From NCBI GenBank assembly GCA_040756085.1, contig JBFMAE010000113.1, positions 1-5,557 on the forward strand: a stretch of 5,557 nucleotides of DNA, read 5' to 3'. The DNA is from JBFMAE01 sp040756085 (lineage in GTDB: Bacteria; Desulfobacterota; BSN033; UBA1163). How positions within the stretch are numbered: position 1 is the stretch's first letter; every line of letters begins with the position of its first letter. The position numbers and the translations under genes are program-made. Below are positions 4,854 to 5,557 of this stretch, one piece after another. The notes under the pieces were generated by a model that searched no databases, had not been told where the DNA came from, and saw only the letters and a program-made list of their open reading frames with translations.

Positions 4854-4890
4854 ACAGACGCAATAAATAAAGTGTAACCATTTTACTTGA

Positions 4891-4898
4891 AAGGAGGT
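4891..4898 (+). promoter_or_regulatory. Near-perfect ribosome binding site of the FAD oxidoreductase gene
   Basis: AAGGAGGT lies six bases before ATG 4905-4907. It is the strongest Shine-Dalgarno match in the window, suggesting efficient translation, and it fixes the start ahead of the Tat signal. Confidence 0.85.
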
Positions 4899-4904
4899 AA
4901 GACC

Positions 4905-5557
4905 ATGCTTAACAAAAGAATATCCAGGCGTTCATTTCTAACCATTTCGGCCATGACCGCAGCTTCCTTTGCTCTCGACTGGAAAAAGATTGTAGCCCAT
5001 GCCGCCAGCCTGGGCCCCAAAGGCAACTACCCGACCGTGATCATCGGGGCGGGATTGGGGGGATTATGTTGCGGCGCCTATCTATCGAAGTTTGGTATCC
5101 CAGTAACGGTTGTCGAACAGCACGACATTCCGGGTGGCTATGCAACCTCTTTTGATCGGGCAGGAGGAAAGTTTACCTTTGAAGTCTCCCTCCACGGGAC
5201 CTCCATTCACGATAACGCTGCGGCACGTTCACTGAAAGATTTAGGCGTTCTGGAAAAATTGCATTTGATAGAACTGCCGGAAGTCTTCAGATATAAGGAC
5301 TCTAAAATGGACATCCCATTTCCTCCCCGGGATCCAGAAGCTTTGATTCACGTTTTGGCCCAACATTTTCCCGCTGAGAAGGAGGGGATCAGAGGGGTTG
5401 TTCAAGAAATAATCGGAATTGCCGAAGAAAGTGACAAGCTCAGCCGCGGAAAAAAGATTCCGAGGGCTGATTTTCCTAGTCTATACCCAAAGATGTGGAA
5501 TGCGAGAGACAAGACCTTGGCGGACTTTTTGGATGCTTATGTAAAAGACCCGATTCT
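4905..5557 (+). CDS. Tat-exported FAD-dependent oxidoreductase, phytoene desaturase/retinol saturase-like (3' end outside window)
   Basis: The first 217 codons of a gene that leaves the window on the right. A twin-arginine signal opens it: SRRSFL (residues 7-12), then a moderately hydrophobic stretch and a probable cleavage near AHAAS. This implies a folded, FAD-loaded protein exported to the periplasm. The dinucleotide-binding fold follows: TVIIGAGLGGLCCGAYLSKF (44-63) with GxGxxG, then the strand VTVVEQ ending in Glu71, which would hold the FAD ribose. IPGGYATSF (75-83) is the motif of the CrtI/CRTISO/retinol saturase superfamily, which desaturates, isomerises or saturates polyenes. The usual length is about 500 residues, so over half is missing here. 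Members of this superfamily often act on hydrophobic isoprenoids, so a lipid-like substrate is plausible, but the reaction cannot be named. The DUF2141 gene upstream is a likely operon partner. Confidence 0.88.
   Translation, partial: MLNKRISRRSFLTISAMTAASFALDWKKIVAHAASLGPKGNYPTVIIGAGLGGLCCGAYLSKFGIPVTVVEQHDIPGGYATSFDRAGGKFTFEVSLHGTSIHDNAAARSLKDLGVLEKLHLIELPEVFRYKDSKMDIPFPPRDPEALIHVLAQHFPAEKEGIRGVVQEIIGIAEESDKLSRGKKIPRADFPSLYPKMWNARDKTLADFLDAYVKDPI

Overview
The window looks like chromosome from a Gram-negative, probably anaerobic bacterium, most likely of the Desulfobacterota/Deltaproteobacteria type. This is inferred from gene content (rubrerythrin and thiol peroxidase remnants, several exported proteins with Sec or Tat signals, a membrane-anchored bifunctional-nuclease protein) and from intergenic DNA rich in small palindromes and degenerate short repeats. 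No gene here fixes the taxon, so this is a moderate-to-low confidence guess.

Left part (1-600). The 3' end of a MutS2-type Smr-domain gene (1-156) directly abuts a headless rubrerythrin remnant that keeps only the C-terminal rubredoxin-like domain (about 159-308). After a short AT-rich stem-loop and repeat region (331-429) comes a second relic: the first ~40 codons of a thiol peroxidase (tpx), with a lost start codon, a one-base frameshift and no catalytic part (455-578). Two cytoplasmic peroxide-defence genes therefore appear to have decayed side by side.

Redox pair (598-1801). Two plus-strand genes follow, both with N-terminal export signals: a TlpA-like thioredoxin-fold protein with a CPYC active site, and a one-cysteine peroxiredoxin. 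They probably form an extracytoplasmic thiol/peroxide module in which the first could reduce the second. The first gene appears to be shortened by 12 codons by an amber codon.

Middle (1790-2892). A tandem array of 7-bp units (13 copies, plus about 3 inverted copies reaching into the peroxiredoxin stop codon) separates the peroxiredoxin from a convergent minus-strand YfcE-type metallophosphoesterase (1961-2437). Upstream of that gene on its own strand is a 58-codon open frame that reads like the tail of a truncated protein (2454-2630). It is followed by a compound palindromic element of about 185 bp (2662-2847) with 33-bp inverted arms.

Right part (2893-5557). A GemA/DUF1018-like gene, a family best known from Mu-like phages, overlaps by four bases (ATGA) a gene for a membrane-anchored bifunctional-nuclease (BFN/DUF151) domain fused to a PDZ domain. 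After a 221-bp spacer come an exported DUF2141 protein and a Tat-exported FAD-dependent oxidoreductase of the phytoene desaturase/retinol saturase/CRTISO superfamily, cut by the window edge. The most unusual items are the GemA plus BFN-PDZ pair, the cluster of gene relics, and the two repeat structures. I see no CRISPR array, RNA gene or complete mobile element.
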